Assembly (NCBI GenBank): GCA_000341795.1
Contig: AODO01000019.1
Coordinates: 1 to 42,866 of the forward strand
DNA length: 42,866 nt
Reading direction: 5' to 3'
Source of the DNA: Rhodococcus triatomae BKS 15-14
GTDB lineage: Bacteria > Actinomycetota > Actinomycetes > Mycobacteriales > Mycobacteriaceae
How positions within the stretch are numbered: position 1 is the stretch's first letter; each line of letters starts with the position of its first letter. The notes beneath the pieces are model-generated. The model was given only the letters and a program-made list of their open reading frames with translations, searched no databases and was not told where the DNA came from. Shown in pieces: positions 1-10,656 of the stretch. A program made the translations under genes and the position numbers.

Positions 1-44
1 CCGGAAGGGGCGGAGTCGGTGTCCGTGTCGCTCTGACTCGACAA

Positions 45-73
45 AAGTTACGTGCCCATGAACGGCTACGCAA
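45..73 (-). promoter_or_regulatory. Candidate leftward promoter at window edge
   Basis: Read on the minus strand, TTGCGT (68-73) and TAACTT (45-50) are separated by exactly 17 bp, a reasonable sigma-70-type promoter pointing out of the window. In mycobacteria murA is followed by the rRNA operon, so this could be an rrn promoter. That is inference, because no rRNA sequence lies inside the window. A direct repeat of GTGACCTGCGG (minus strand, 76-86 and 108-118) sits just upstream. Confidence 0.35.
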
Positions 74-207
74 ATCCGCAGGTCACACCCCCCGATGCAA
101 CTCGAACCCGCAGGTCACGGCGGCCTGGAACGCGTCACCGGCCGCCCCCCGACACGCTGTGACGCCGGACACTACCCATCGCTGGGCGAACTCGGCTCGA
201 ATCGTCG

Positions 208-249
208 AAGGGCGCCGCCCCTCGCGTTCAGCAAGAGTGCGGCGCCCTT
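208..249 (-). terminator. murA terminator hairpin
   Basis: An 11-bp perfect stem (208-218 with 239-249) and a 20-nt loop lie 24 bp past the murA stop codon. There is no U-run, which is common for actinobacterial terminators. Confidence 0.6.
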
Positions 250-273
250 CGGATCACCCACGCGGCCACGACC

Positions 274-1536
274 TCAGTCCGCCGCGGCAACCCTTTCGAT
301 GTCACCACCGAGTTCCGTCAGGTCCTCGACGAACCTCGGGTAGCCCCGATCGATGTGGTAGACGTCGTGCACTTCGGTCGTCCCGTCGGCCACCAGGCCT
401 GCGAGGACCAGACCCGCGCCGGCCCGGATGTCCGACGACCACACCGGAGCGCTGGACAGTCGCGGTATCCCCCGCACCACCGCGTGGTGCCCGTCGGTAC
501 GGGCATCCGCCCCGAGTCGGATCATCTCTTCCACGAAGCGGAACCGTGCTTCGAACACGTTCTCGGTGATCATCGACGTGCCGTCGGCGATGGCCGCCAG
601 TCCGATCGCCATCGGCTGCAGGTCGGTCGGGAATCCGGGGAACGGCAGCGTCGCGAAGTTGACTGCCCGTGGCCGATCCGCCTGCACGACGCGGAACCCG
701 TCCGATTCGGTCGTCACCTCGGCGCCGGCTGCCCGCAGCTTGTCGAGAACCAGCGCGAGATGCCGCGGGTTCACGCCGCGCACCCGGACGTCGCCCCGGG
801 TCATCGCGGCCGCGACCCCCCAGGTGGCAGCGACGATGCGGTCACCGATCACGCGATGCGTGGTCGGGCGGAGTTCACGAACCCCCTGAATCGTCAGCGT
901 GGACGTTCCGGCACCCTCGATCCGTGCCCCCATCCGGCCGAGCATGTTGCAGAGGTCGACGATGTCGGGTTCCCGCGCTGCGTTGTCGATGACGGTCTCG
1001 CCCTCGGCGAGCACCGCGGCCATCAGAATGTTCTCGGTGGCACCGACCGACGGAAACGCCAGCCGGATACTCGCTCCGTGCAGGTCCTCGGCCTCGGCGA
1101 CCACGCATCCGTGCTGGATCTCGCTCGTGGCTCCGAGCAGCCGCAACCCGCTCTGGTGCATGTCCAGCGGCCGGGATCCGATCGCGTCTCCGCCCGGCAA
1201 CGCCACGACGGCACGGCGACAACGCGCGACGAGCGGCCCCAGAACACACACCGAGGCCCGGAACTGGGTCACGGCCGGGAAGTCGGCGTGGTACTCGGGT
1301 TCCGCCGGTGTCGTGATGGCGACCTCGTCGCCCTCGAGGACCACCTCGCAGCCCAGTCCCCTCAGGACCTCTGCCATCAACGGCACGTCGAGGATGTCCG
1401 GGCAGTTCGTGATGGTCGTCGTCCCCTCGGCGAGCAACGCCGCTGCCATCAACTTCAGCACGCTGTTCTTCGCGCCGCTGACCGAGACCTCACCCGACAG
1501 TCTGTTGCCGCCGGTGACCAGAAAGCGTTCACTCAC
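274..1536 (-). CDS. murA: UDP-N-acetylglucosamine 1-carboxyvinyltransferase
   Basis: MurA transfers enolpyruvate from PEP to UDP-GlcNAc, the first committed cytoplasmic step of peptidoglycan synthesis. The 420-residue protein has the N-terminal GAKNS motif with Lys23 and Asn24, and the loop [10 protein letters not shown] around residues 114-123. Enzymes of most bacteria have Cys in that loop; here it is Asp117. The Cys-to-Asp form is the known basis of intrinsic fosfomycin resistance in M. tuberculosis. The start is GTG at 1536. The gene is divergent from pduO, 59 bp away, and is followed by a hairpin terminator. Gene order pduO/murA is the same as I remember from mycobacteria, where the rRNA operon comes next. 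Function is very secure. Confidence 0.97.
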   Translation of the reverse strand: MSERFLVTGGNRLSGEVSVSGAKNSVLKLMAAALLAEGTTTITNCPDILDVPLMAEVLRGLGCEVVLEGDEVAITTPAEPEYHADFPAVTQFRASVCVLGPLVARCRRAVVALPGGDAIGSRPLDMHQSGLRLLGATSEIQHGCVVAEAEDLHGASIRLAFPSVGATENILMAAVLAEGETVIDNAAREPDIVDLCNMLGRMGARIEGAGTSTLTIQGVRELRPTTHRVIGDRIVAATWGVAAAMTRGDVRVRGVNPRHLALVLDKLRAAGAEVTTESDGFRVVQADRPRAVNFATLPFPGFPTDLQPMAIGLAAIADGTSMITENVFEARFRFVEEMIRLGADARTDGHHAVVRGIPRLSSAPVWSSDIRAGAGLVLAGLVADGTTEVHDVYHIDRGYPRFVEDLTELGGDIERVAAAD

Positions 1537-1595
1537 AGTCGCACAGCCTAGTCAGGCCCTCCGGGCACGCCGTCGCGGCGCGGTACGGTGACGTC

Positions 1596-2171
1596 ATGGC
1601 AGTCCACCTGACCCGCATCTACACGCGCACCGGCGACGACGGAACCACCGGTCTGAGCGATTTCTCGCGCGTGTCGAAGAACGACCCGCGGCTCGTCGCG
1701 TACGCAGACTGCGACGAGGCGAACGCGGCACTCGGAGTGGCCATGGCGGTTGGCAACCCGGACAAGCGAATCGCCTTGGTGCTGAGGCAGATTCAGAACG
1801 ATCTGTTCGACGCCGGCGCCGATCTGTCGACGCCCGTCGTCGAGTCCCCGAAGTACCCGCCGCTGAGGATCACCCCGGAGTACATCGACCGGCTCGAGGC
1901 GTGGTGCGACGAGTTCAACGAGGAGCTGACTCCTCTCAACTCGTTCATCCTTCCGGGCGGCACGCCGCTGGCCGCGCACCTCCACGTGGCCCGGACGATC
2001 GTGCGCCGGGCGGAACGTTCCGCGTGGGCCGCTGTCGACGCGGCGCCCGACGACACCAACGTCGCGCCCGCCAAGTACCTGAACCGACTGTCCGACCTGT
2101 TGTTCATCCTGGGCAGAGTGGCCAATCCCGGCGGCGACGTGCTGTGGAAGCCGGGCGGCGACCGGTCGTGA
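1596..2171 (+). CDS. pduO: Cob(I)alamin adenosyltransferase, PduO type
   Basis: The product adenosylates cob(I)alamin with ATP to form coenzyme B12. The 191-residue protein carries the family's N-terminal TRTGDDGTTGL nucleotide-binding motif (about residues 9-19), the central RRAER motif and the C-terminal NRLSDLLFILGR helix, and has normal single-domain length. The ATG start at 1596 is the first in the frame. It is transcribed away from murA and converges on the DUF2550 gene, with a shared hairpin between them. The symbol follows family usage; in mycobacterial genomes the orthologue (Rv1314c, from memory) is also beside murA. Confidence 0.93.
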   Translation: MAVHLTRIYTRTGDDGTTGLSDFSRVSKNDPRLVAYADCDEANAALGVAMAVGNPDKRIALVLRQIQNDLFDAGADLSTPVVESPKYPPLRITPEYIDRLEAWCDEFNEELTPLNSFILPGGTPLAAHLHVARTIVRRAERSAWAAVDAAPDDTNVAPAKYLNRLSDLLFILGRVANPGGDVLWKPGGDRS

Positions 2172-2179
2172 GACGGCTG

Positions 2180-2202
2180 AACCCCGGCCGGTGGCCGGGG
2201 TT
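2180..2202. terminator. Bidirectional terminator, pduO / DUF2550
   Basis: A 10-bp perfect stem (2180-2189 with 2193-2202) with a GGT loop lies between two convergent stop codons (2171 and 2216), so it can serve both genes. It also marks the end of the atp transcription unit. Confidence 0.7.
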
Positions 2203-2215
2203 CGGGTTCTCGGGT

Positions 2216-2668
2216 TCAGTCGGTCATGCCGGGCGGGCGTCCGCGCAGTGACCGGCCGGACGGACGGGATTCGATCCACGACAGGAACGCCGTCAGTGCG
2301 CCGCGGTCGAGGGCGAACTCGAACGCGAGCCCGGAGTCGCCGTCGCTGACCGAGACGATGACGATGTCGTCGGTCATGATGTCGTACTCGGTGTCCTGAG
2401 GTGACCGCCGAACCCCGATCTCGATGCCCTGCCGCGAGATTCGCGAATCCGGGCCGGGTCGCAGGCTCGACAGCTTGAAGAACTGCAGGGTCTCCTCGCC
2501 GTACCGGATGATCCCGTGACGCCACCCGATCCCGGCGTCGTTGGGCAGATTCCGCAGAATCGCCGCGGTCCCGCCTCGGCGCAACACCGCCAACCGATAC
2601 GCGAAAGCCGCGACGAGGACCGCGAGCAGCACAACCAGAATCGAAAGAACGATCACTCCGGCTGTCAC
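2216..2668 (-). CDS. DUF2550 membrane-anchored protein
   Basis: A conserved actinobacterial protein of unknown function, always found after atpC in this group as far as I recall (Rv1312 in M. tuberculosis, about 147 residues). From the GTG at 2668 it is 150 residues. It has one N-terminal membrane segment (roughly residues 3-25, ITVLSILVV-like hydrophobic run), then a soluble domain containing NDAGIGWRHGIIRY and WIESRP. The frame stays open further upstream into atpC, but a start there would overlap atpC and give a low-complexity Pro/Arg leader, so I chose the GTG 40 bp after the atpC stop. It is probably co-transcribed with the ATP synthase operon. Confidence 0.85.
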   Translation of the reverse strand: MTAGVIVLSILVVLLAVLVAAFAYRLAVLRRGGTAAILRNLPNDAGIGWRHGIIRYGEETLQFFKLSSLRPGPDSRISRQGIEIGVRRSPQDTEYDIMTDDIVIVSVSDGDSGLAFEFALDRGALTAFLSWIESRPSGRSLRGRPPGMTD

Positions 2669-2708
2669 TGCTCGTCGGCCTACTCGTCGCGGCTTGTCGT
2701 GGTGTTTC

Positions 2709-3080
2709 TCAGGCCCGCTCGACTGCGCGCAGCCGGCCCTTGGCGATGGCGATCGCCTCGTCGGACGAGGTGGTGTCCGCGAGAACGGCCTTGGCGGCGT
2801 CGACGTCCACGTCACCGGAGAAGTCCGCGGACTCCGCCAGGACGGTGACGGTCTTGCCGGTCACGGAGAGGAAGCCACCGTGCACCGCGGCGACGAGACG
2901 CTCGCCGTCGGCGGTGGTGATGGCGACCGTTCCGGCCTCGACCAGCTGGCCGAGGACCGGCTCGTGGCCGTACATGATGCCGATCTCGCCCTCGGTGGTC
3001 TGGGCGCTGACGAGCGTCGCCGTGCCCGACCACAGTCGCCGCTCGACGGCGACGAGCTCAACGGTCATCTCTGCAGCCAT
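2709..3080 (-). CDS. atpC: F1Fo ATP synthase subunit epsilon
   Basis: The epsilon subunit of the F1 central stalk couples rotation to catalysis and in many bacteria inhibits ATP hydrolysis. The 123-residue protein has the N-terminal beta-sandwich, with the diagnostic motif [18 protein letters not shown] (about residues 29-46), and a short C-terminal helical part. It is about the length of mycobacterial epsilon, shorter than the E. coli protein. The ATG at 3080 has a GGGAAG ribosome-binding site overlapping the end of atpD, whose stop codon is 6 bp upstream. It is the last ATP synthase gene of the operon. Confidence 0.96.
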   Translation of the reverse strand: MAAEMTVELVAVERRLWSGTATLVSAQTTEGEIGIMYGHEPVLGQLVEAGTVAITTADGERLVAAVHGGFLSVTGKTVTVLAESADFSGDVDVDAAKAVLADTTSSDEAIAIAKGRLRAVERA

Positions 3081-3086
3081 CGTCGA

Positions 3087-4541
<1,455 letters not shown>

Positions 4542-5513
4542 TTAGTCACTTCCTGCGCTCGAGGCGAGCGCATTCGCGCCACCGACGATCTCGCTGATTT
4601 CCTGGGTGATCTGGGCCTGGCGAACCTGGTTGGCCTCGCGGCTCAGGGTGTTCACCAACTCGTTCGCGTTGTCGGTGGCCGCCTTCATGGCGGTACGACG
4701 TGCGGCGGACTCCGACGCCGCGGCATCGAGCAGCGACGAGTAGATGCGGGTGTTGATGTACTTCGGCAGCAGGGCGGACAGCAGCGTCCCGGCCTCCGGC
4801 TCGAAGTCGTACTGGGCCGTCGGCTCAGCACCGTTCGAGTCGGAGAGCATGTCCTCGCCGAGCTCGAAGTTCTCGTCCTGGTAGTTGACCTCCAGCGGCG
4901 CCATCCGGCGGACCTCCGGAGACTGCGTCAGCATCGACACGAACTTCGTGTAGACGATGTGCAGCTCGTCGACGCCCTCGACCGTGCCCTCACCGTTGTA
5001 CGCCGGGATCGTGTTGCCCGACCCCGCCATGAACAGCTCGACGAGGTGCCTGCTGGCACGCGCGGCGTCGGCGTAGCCCGGATCCTGGGAGAACCCGGTC
5101 CAGGCACCCTTCACGTCGCGGTCGCGGAAGGTGTAGTAGGTCAGGCCCTTGGTGCCGAGCACGTACAGCACCGGCTCCTTGCCCTCGCTGCGGAGCAGCG
5201 CGAACAGCTCCTCGGCCTCCTTGAGGACGTTGGAGTTGTAGCCGCCACACATGCCACGGTCACTGGTGACCACGAGCACGGCCGCCCGCGTCGGGTTCGC
5301 CCGCTCGTTCAGCAGCGGATGATCCAGAGATCCCGAGGCGCTCGCGAGCGCCGAGAGCACCTTGGTGATCTCCTCGGCGTACGGCTTGGAGGCCGCGACC
5401 CGGATCTGCGCCTTGGTGATGCGGGAGGTCGCGATCAGCTCCTGCGCCTTGGTGATCTTCTTGGTCGAGTTGACCGACTTGATGCGGGAGCGCAATTCGC
5501 GCAAGTTCGCCAT
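4542..5513 (-). CDS. atpG: F1Fo ATP synthase subunit gamma
   Basis: The rotor shaft of F1. The 323-residue protein begins with the coiled-coil helix [26 protein letters not shown] and ends with the matching C-terminal helix ([18 protein letters not shown] through [15 protein letters not shown]), the two halves of the shaft. The central domain has [13 protein letters not shown]. It is slightly longer than typical gamma because of an acidic stretch around residues 215-240. Mycobacterial gamma subunits also carry clade-specific loops, but I cannot say this one is the same. The ATG at 5513 lies 45 bp after atpA. Confidence 0.97.
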   Translation of the reverse strand: MANLRELRSRIKSVNSTKKITKAQELIATSRITKAQIRVAASKPYAEEITKVLSALASASGSLDHPLLNERANPTRAAVLVVTSDRGMCGGYNSNVLKEAEELFALLRSEGKEPVLYVLGTKGLTYYTFRDRDVKGAWTGFSQDPGYADAARASRHLVELFMAGSGNTIPAYNGEGTVEGVDELHIVYTKFVSMLTQSPEVRRMAPLEVNYQDENFELGEDMLSDSNGAEPTAQYDFEPEAGTLLSALLPKYINTRIYSSLLDAAASESAARRTAMKAATDNANELVNTLSREANQVRQAQITQEISEIVGGANALASSAGSD

Positions 5514-5558
5514 CTACTCAGTCCCTCCTTCCCATAGAGTCCGTCACGGCCGTCGCGC

Positions 5559-7202
5559 TCACTTGGCGACGTGCTTGCGGGTAACGGAAACCTGCTCCTG
5601 GCTGACCTCGTCGGCACCGAGAGCCTGAGCCTCGGCCTCGTTGACGACGCGGCTGCCGTCGGAGGCGAGGAAGCCCTGCTTGAACTTGTCGGTCGCGGCC
5701 TTGAGCGCCTCGATCGAACCGTCGTCGAGAGCCTTGCCGCCCGCGATCTGCTCGTAGACGCCGGCGGCGTTGCGGTGCAGATCCTCGAGGAGCTCGGTCT
5801 CGAACCGGCGCACGTCACCGACGGGCACCGAGTCGAACACGCCCTCGCCGGCGAGGTAGATCGAGATGATCTGGTCCTCGACCGCGATCGGGCTGTACTG
5901 GTCCTGCTTGAGGAGCTCGACCAGGCGCTGGCCGCGCTCGAGCTGAGCCTTCGAGGCATCGTCCAGGTCGGAGGCGAAGGCGGAGAACGCCTCGAGCTCA
6001 CGGAACTGGGCGAGCTCCAGACGCAGCGAGCCGGAGACCTTCTTCATGCCCTTGGTCTGCGCGGCGCCACCGACTCGGGAGACCGAGATACCGACGTTGA
6101 TCGCGGGGCGGATGCCCTTGTTGAACAGGTCGGACTCGAGGAAGACCTGGCCGTCGGTGATGGAGATGACGTTGGTCGGGATGTAGGCCGAGACGTCGTT
6201 GGCCTTGGTCTCGATGATCGGCAGAGCCGTCAGCGAGCCGCCGCCGAGCGCGTCGGACAGCTTGGCCGAACGCTCCAGCAGACGCGAGTGCAGGTAGAAG
6301 ACGTCACCGGGGTAGGCCTCACGTCCCGGCGGACGACGCAGCAGCAGCGAGATGGCGCGGTACGCCTCGGCCTGCTTGGTCAGGTCGTCGAACACGACGA
6401 GGACGTGCTTGCCCTGGTACATCCAGTGCTGGCCGATGGCCGAACCGGTGTAGGGCGCGAGCCACTTGAAGCCGGCGGAGTCCGAAGCCGGGGCGGCGAC
6501 GATGGTGGTGTACTCCATCGCACCGTTCTCCTCCAGAGCCTGCTTCACGCCGGCGATGGTGGAGCCCTTCTGGCCGATGGCGACGTAGATGCAGCGGACC
6601 TGCTGCTTCGGGTCACCGGTCGCCCAGTTGGCCTTCTGGTTCAGGATCGCGTCGATGCAGACCGCGGTCTTGCCGGTCTTGCGGTCGCCGATGACGAGCT
6701 GACGCTGTCCGCGGCCGATCGGGGTCATCGCGTCGATGGCCTTGATGCCGGTCTGGAGCGGCTCCTCGACGGGCTGACGCTCGAGCACGGTCGCGGCCTG
6801 CAGCTCGAGGGCGCGGGTCTCGGTCGACTCGATCTCGCCCAGACCGTCGATCGGCTGGCCGAGCGGGTTCACGACGCGGCCGAGGAAGCCGTCGCCGACG
6901 GGAACGGAGAGGACGTCGCCGGTCCGCTTGACCTGCTGGCCCTCCTCGATGTCCTGGAAGTCACCCAGGATGACGGCACCGATCTCGGTGGCGTCCAGGT
7001 TCAGCGCCACACCGAGGACGCCGCCGGGGAACTCCAGCAGCTCGTTGGCCATCGCCGAAGGCAGGCCGGTGACGTGCGCAATGCCGTCGCTGGTGTCGGA
7101 CACCGTGCCGACCTCCTCACGGGAGGCCTCCGGGGAGTAGCTCGCGGTGTAGTTCTCGATCGCGCTACGGATCTCGTCGGAGGAGATCGTCAGCTCCGCC
7201 AT
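5559..7202 (-). CDS. atpA: F1Fo ATP synthase subunit alpha
   Basis: The non-catalytic nucleotide-binding F1 subunit. The P-loop is GDRKTGKT (172-179), followed by the [21 protein letters not shown] region and the signature [17 protein letters not shown]. At 547 residues it is about 35 residues longer than the E. coli protein. The extra length is a C-terminal tail after [13 protein letters not shown] comparable tail in mycobacteria is known to suppress ATP hydrolysis, so the same role is plausible here (inference). The ATG at 7202 follows atpH by 75 bp. Confidence 0.98.
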   Translation of the reverse strand: MAELTISSDEIRSAIENYTASYSPEASREEVGTVSDTSDGIAHVTGLPSAMANELLEFPGGVLGVALNLDATEIGAVILGDFQDIEEGQQVKRTGDVLSVPVGDGFLGRVVNPLGQPIDGLGEIESTETRALELQAATVLERQPVEEPLQTGIKAIDAMTPIGRGQRQLVIGDRKTGKTAVCIDAILNQKANWATGDPKQQVRCIYVAIGQKGSTIAGVKQALEENGAMEYTTIVAAPASDSAGFKWLAPYTGSAIGQHWMYQGKHVLVVFDDLTKQAEAYRAISLLLRRPPGREAYPGDVFYLHSRLLERSAKLSDALGGGSLTALPIIETKANDVSAYIPTNVISITDGQVFLESDLFNKGIRPAINVGISVSRVGGAAQTKGMKKVSGSLRLELAQFRELEAFSAFASDLDDASKAQLERGQRLVELLKQDQYSPIAVEDQIISIYLAGEGVFDSVPVGDVRRFETELLEDLHRNAAGVYEQIAGGKALDDGSIEALKAATDKFKQGFLASDGSRVVNEAEAQALGADEVSQEQVSVTRKHVAK

Positions 7203-7277
7203 GTTCTTCCTGCTCTCGGTATCTGGTCTCGAAAATGGTTCTGGGTGGGTGCTGCGGGGCGCAGCGGTGGACGCCGG

Positions 7278-8102
7278 CTACTTGAGGTTCTTGCGCAGCG
7301 ACGCGAGTCGTCCCGCGGCGCTGCCGTCGATGACCTCGTCACCCACGCGGACCACGAGTCCACCGAGGAGTTCGGGGTCGACCTCCACGTGCACCGTGAC
7401 CGGCTTCCCGTAGGTCCTGGTCAGCGTCTCGGCGAGCCGTTCGCTCTGGGCGGCCGTCAGCGTGGTGGCGCTGCGCACGTGCGCGACCGCCTTGTCACGC
7501 CGCGCCGCGGCCAGCTCGGACAGCTCGTTGAGCGCATCCGCCGGAGCGGACTGCAGTCGGCCGACCGCCTGGGTTGCCAACGCCTCGGTGACCGCCGTGA
7601 CCTTGCCGTACAGCAGCTTGGCCAGCAGTGCTCGCTTGTCCGCCGCGGGACGGGCCCGGTCGGACAGGCTCTGCTCGAGGTCGGGGTTGCCCGCCACGAT
7701 GCGCCCGAGCCGGAAGAGCTCGTCCTCGACCGTGTCCAGCTGGTTCTGGTCGTCGGCTGCACGCAGCAGCGACTCCCGACCCAGCAGGACCAGCGAGTTG
7801 CGCAGGTCTGCGGACGTCGACCAGTCCTGACCCGCCGCGGCGTCGATCGTCGCCAGGGTCTCGGCGGAAACCTTGCCCGAGAACACCTGGCCGGCGAGCG
7901 CCTGCCGCACGGAAGCGGGAGCCGACGGATCGGCCAACGCGGCGCGGAGTGTGCGCTGGCCGTCGAGGACCTCGACCGCCGTGAACAGCTCCGCGCCGGT
8001 CTGTGCCGCAGCCGCAGTCGCCGCACCGGCCGAAACCCCGGCCAGTGCTGATTCCAGGGCGCTCCTCGTCTGAGTCAGCGCCTCACGGCTTGCTGCGTAC
8101 AT
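7278..8102 (-). CDS. atpH: F1Fo ATP synthase subunit delta
   Basis: The stator subunit joining F1 to the b subunits. The protein (about 274 residues) is the long actinobacterial form; E. coli delta has 177. Its C-terminal part, with [28 protein letters not shown], is the family signature. It is not fused to a second b subunit as in mycobacteria; here b is the separate gene atpF. The ATG at 8102 gives the start MYAASREAL, with GGAAAG upstream. A GTG three codons earlier (8111) overlaps the atpF stop by 4 bp and is the alternative start. Confidence 0.95.
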   Translation of the reverse strand: MYAASREALTQTRSALESALAGVSAGAATAAAAQTGAELFTAVEVLDGQRTLRAALADPSAPASVRQALAGQVFSGKVSAETLATIDAAAGQDWSTSADLRNSLVLLGRESLLRAADDQNQLDTVEDELFRLGRIVAGNPDLEQSLSDRARPAADKRALLAKLLYGKVTAVTEALATQAVGRLQSAPADALNELSELAAARRDKAVAHVRSATTLTAAQSERLAETLTRTYGKPVTVHVEVDPELLGGLVVRVGDEVIDGSAAGRLASLRKNLK

Positions 8103-8107
8103 GGTGC

Positions 8108-8668
8108 TCACTTTCCGTTTGCGGAGTCAGCGCTGACGGTGTCCAGTTCACTGAGGAAACGGTCGATCGTGCCTGCCCGCTTGACGTCGTCGGCGAGGGA
8201 CTCACCGATGACCTTCTCGGCCAGGTCGACCGCGGTGCGGCCGAGGTCGCTGCGCAGCTCGGCAACGATCTGCTGACGCTGGGCGGCGAGCTGGCTGCTG
8301 CCGGCTGCGACGATGCGGTCGCTCTCCTCCTGAGCCTGCACCTTCATCTCGTTGATGATCTGCTGACCCTGGGTGCGGGCATCCTCACGGATGGCCGCGG
8401 CCTCGGTACGGGCGTCGGCGAGCTGGGCGCGGTACTGCTCGAGTGCCGCCTTCGCCTCTGCCTGCGCCTCCTCGGCGCGCTTGATGCCGCCTTCGATCTG
8501 GTCGGAGCGATCGGCGAGAACCTGCTGGAACTTCGGAAGGATGTACTTCCAGAAGAAGAAGCCGATGACAGCAACACAGACCAGCGACCAGACGATGTCA
8601 TAGGTCGCGGGGAGCAGAGGATTGACGTCCTCACCCTCCGCGGCCGCGATCACTGCAATGTTCGACAT
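8108..8668 (-). CDS. atpF: F1Fo ATP synthase subunit b
   Basis: The peripheral stalk subunit. One N-terminal membrane helix (about residues 20-42, [19 protein letters not shown]) is followed by a long charged Ala/Glu/Arg-rich helix that forms the stalk dimer and ends at the delta-binding region. The chosen ATG at 8668 gives [14 protein letters not shown] and lies 7 bp after the atpE stop. A TTG nine codons upstream (8695) would overlap atpE by 20 bp and is less likely. The length is 186 residues. Confidence 0.95.
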   Translation of the reverse strand: MSNIAVIAAAEGEDVNPLLPATYDIVWSLVCVAVIGFFFWKYILPKFQQVLADRSDQIEGGIKRAEEAQAEAKAALEQYRAQLADARTEAAAIREDARTQGQQIINEMKVQAQEESDRIVAAGSSQLAAQRQQIVAELRSDLGRTAVDLAEKVIGESLADDVKRAGTIDRFLSELDTVSADSANGK

Positions 8669-8675
8669 GGCGTGA

Positions 8676-9032
<357 letters not shown>

Positions 9033-9824
9033 TCAGTGCGAGTCGGCGTGCAGCGCCAGGTCGATGTAGACGGCGGTCAGCAGCGCAAAGACGTACGCCT
9101 GCAGGAAGATCACCAGCATCTCGAACAGGGTGAAGCCGAAACCGGCTGCCAGCGAGAACACACCGAAGACCTTCATCCCGGCCGCGGCCTCGAAGAAGAA
9201 GTACTGGGTGGCGCTGAAGAACAGCACGAGCATGATGTGGCCGGCCAGCATGTTGGCCATGAGTCGAACGGTCAGCGTGAACGGCCGCAGGATGAAGGTC
9301 GAGATGAACTCGATCGGGATCAGCAGGAAGTGCAGCGCGATCGGGACGTTCGGGACCACGATGCTGGACTTCACGTACTTGAAGAAGCCGTACTTCTTGA
9401 TGCCGACGTAGTTGAAGACCACGTACGCGAGTGCTGCGAGCACGATCGGCATGCCGACGCGGGCATTCGAGGAGATGTTCAGGAACGGGATCACACTGGA
9501 CGCGTTCAGGAAGAGGACCGTGAAGAAGATCGTGCACAGGACGGGCAGGAATCGCTTGCCCTGTTCCTTGCCGAGCACCTCGTCGGCGATCTGATCCTTG
9601 ACGAACGCGAGTCCCATCTCCGCGACGTTCTGAGCGCCACGCGGGATCAGCTTCGGGCTGCGCATCGCGATCGCGAAGAAGGCGAGCAGGACGACCGTCA
9701 TCAGGATGCGCACCAGCATCAGACGATCGAGCTCGAACGGCGTGCCCTCGAACAGCACAGCGGGAGGGAAGAAGTCTGTTAGTGACGGCGGATGGAATTC
9801 CGCGGCCAGGGTGGTGACGCTCAG
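9033..9824 (-). CDS. atpB: F1Fo ATP synthase subunit a
   Basis: The membrane stator subunit that forms the proton half-channels. The multi-helix protein contains LTVRLMANMLAGHIMLVLF with the essential Arg (Arg187 if the start below is right) and the C-terminal LVIFLQAYVFALLTAVYI helix. The usual N-terminal sequence SVTTLAAEFHPPSLTDFF is encoded only if translation begins at CTG 9824, which has GGGAG six bases upstream. No ATG, GTG or TTG exists in this frame between that point and the upstream stop near 9890. The first standard start is GTG 9758, which would remove 22 residues. I therefore place the start at CTG, length 263. Confidence 0.9.
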   Translation of the reverse strand: MSVTTLAAEFHPPSLTDFFPPAVLFEGTPFELDRLMLVRILMTVVLLAFFAIAMRSPKLIPRGAQNVAEMGLAFVKDQIADEVLGKEQGKRFLPVLCTIFFTVLFLNASSVIPFLNISSNARVGMPIVLAALAYVVFNYVGIKKYGFFKYVKSSIVVPNVPIALHFLLIPIEFISTFILRPFTLTVRLMANMLAGHIMLVLFFSATQYFFFEAAAGMKVFGVFSLAAGFGFTLFEMLVIFLQAYVFALLTAVYIDLALHADSH

Positions 9825-10187
9825 CGGTCTCTCCCGTTGTCGTGGCCGCAGGCGGCATCGCCTGCGGTTCGATCGGACATTGACGAACTAACAAGTCGAC
9901 CAGGTCGGCTCGCGTATTCGTCAGCCGCTGCGGCTCGCCCGGTCACGTGGAGCGCTCGGGTGCGTTGCGTCTGTCGGTGTCGGCGACGGTCGTCGACTCG
10001 GCGGTTCCACCACGCGGTTCCGGTACTCGAAACAACTCGAATGGAAATCACCTTCGTGACTGCCGGCCGGCGCTGTTTCGTCTGATTCGCACCGTTCCAG
10101 CTGTCACGTGACCCTGACCTTATCAAGACAACTACGACGTTGTGTAGACGGGGGTCTGCGGGTTCAGGAAAACTACTGGTCGTAGTA
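9825..10187 (-). other. Leader / promoter region of atpB
   Basis: 363 bp without a gene between the atpI homologue and atpB. It holds a 9-bp perfect hairpin with a GCAT loop (9846-9854 with 9859-9867) just upstream of the atpB ribosome-binding site. The minus strand also has AT-richer sequence around 10,110-10,190 where a promoter could lie; TTGTCTTGATAAGGT there is suggestive but has no well-spaced -35. The length of the gap suggests that the main ATP synthase promoter is inside it. Confidence 0.4.
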
Positions 10188-10634
10188 CTACTTCGAATCG
10201 GATTCGGGATCGACGGTGTCGACGTAGGGCACCTTCACCCGCACGAGCCCGATCGTCTCCGCACCCAGAACGATGATCAGTGCGAGGACGATGACCGCGG
10301 CCAGGGCGCCCTTGCTGTAGAAATCCATGCCCTTGAGCACGCCGAGGACGACGATCGCCAGGATCATCTTCAACAGCCAGCTGCCGAGCAGCACCAGTCC
10401 CGACGTCGCGGGCGGCATCTTCTCCGTGAACAGGACGGAGAGCGCGGTACACAGGATGAACCCGCCGCCGACCGCGACACCGATGAGTGCTCCCCACAGG
10501 CCTGCCCACCCCGCGATCAGGGAGGCGACCAGCGACCCCACGACTGCGAGAGCGATCAGGCCGGCGATCCCCCACCGCACCGCGGCGCGAAGAGGTGCGG
10601 ACGGGTCGGGCAGGGGTTGGGGAGAGAAGCTCAC
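10188..10634 (-). CDS. AtpI-like membrane protein ahead of atp operon
   Basis: A small membrane protein of 148 residues from the GTG at 10634. It has four hydrophobic segments: AGLIALAVVGSLVASLIAG, ALIGVAVGGGFILCTALSV, GLVLLGSWLLKMILAIVVLGVL and GALAAVIVLALIIVLGAETIGLV. Its place directly before atpB matches Rv1303 of M. tuberculosis (from memory) and the AtpI/Unc1 genes of other bacteria, which assist c-ring assembly. The assignment rests on position and topology, not on a clear motif. A GTG at 10682 would overlap wecA and is less likely. Confidence 0.7.
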   Translation of the reverse strand: MSFSPQPLPDPSAPLRAAVRWGIAGLIALAVVGSLVASLIAGWAGLWGALIGVAVGGGFILCTALSVLFTEKMPPATSGLVLLGSWLLKMILAIVVLGVLKGMDFYSKGALAAVIVLALIIVLGAETIGLVRVKVPYVDTVDPESDSK

Positions 10635-10656
10635 AAGCAACCAGGGTAGCGGGCGC

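Noticed and set aside
2669-2815. Upstream extension of the DUF2550 gene to 2815
   Set aside because: Would overlap atpC by about 100 bp and adds a Pro/Arg-rich leader not seen in the family.
9033-9894. 307-codon leftward frame over atpB
   Set aside because: Out of frame with the clear subunit a sequence; no family features.
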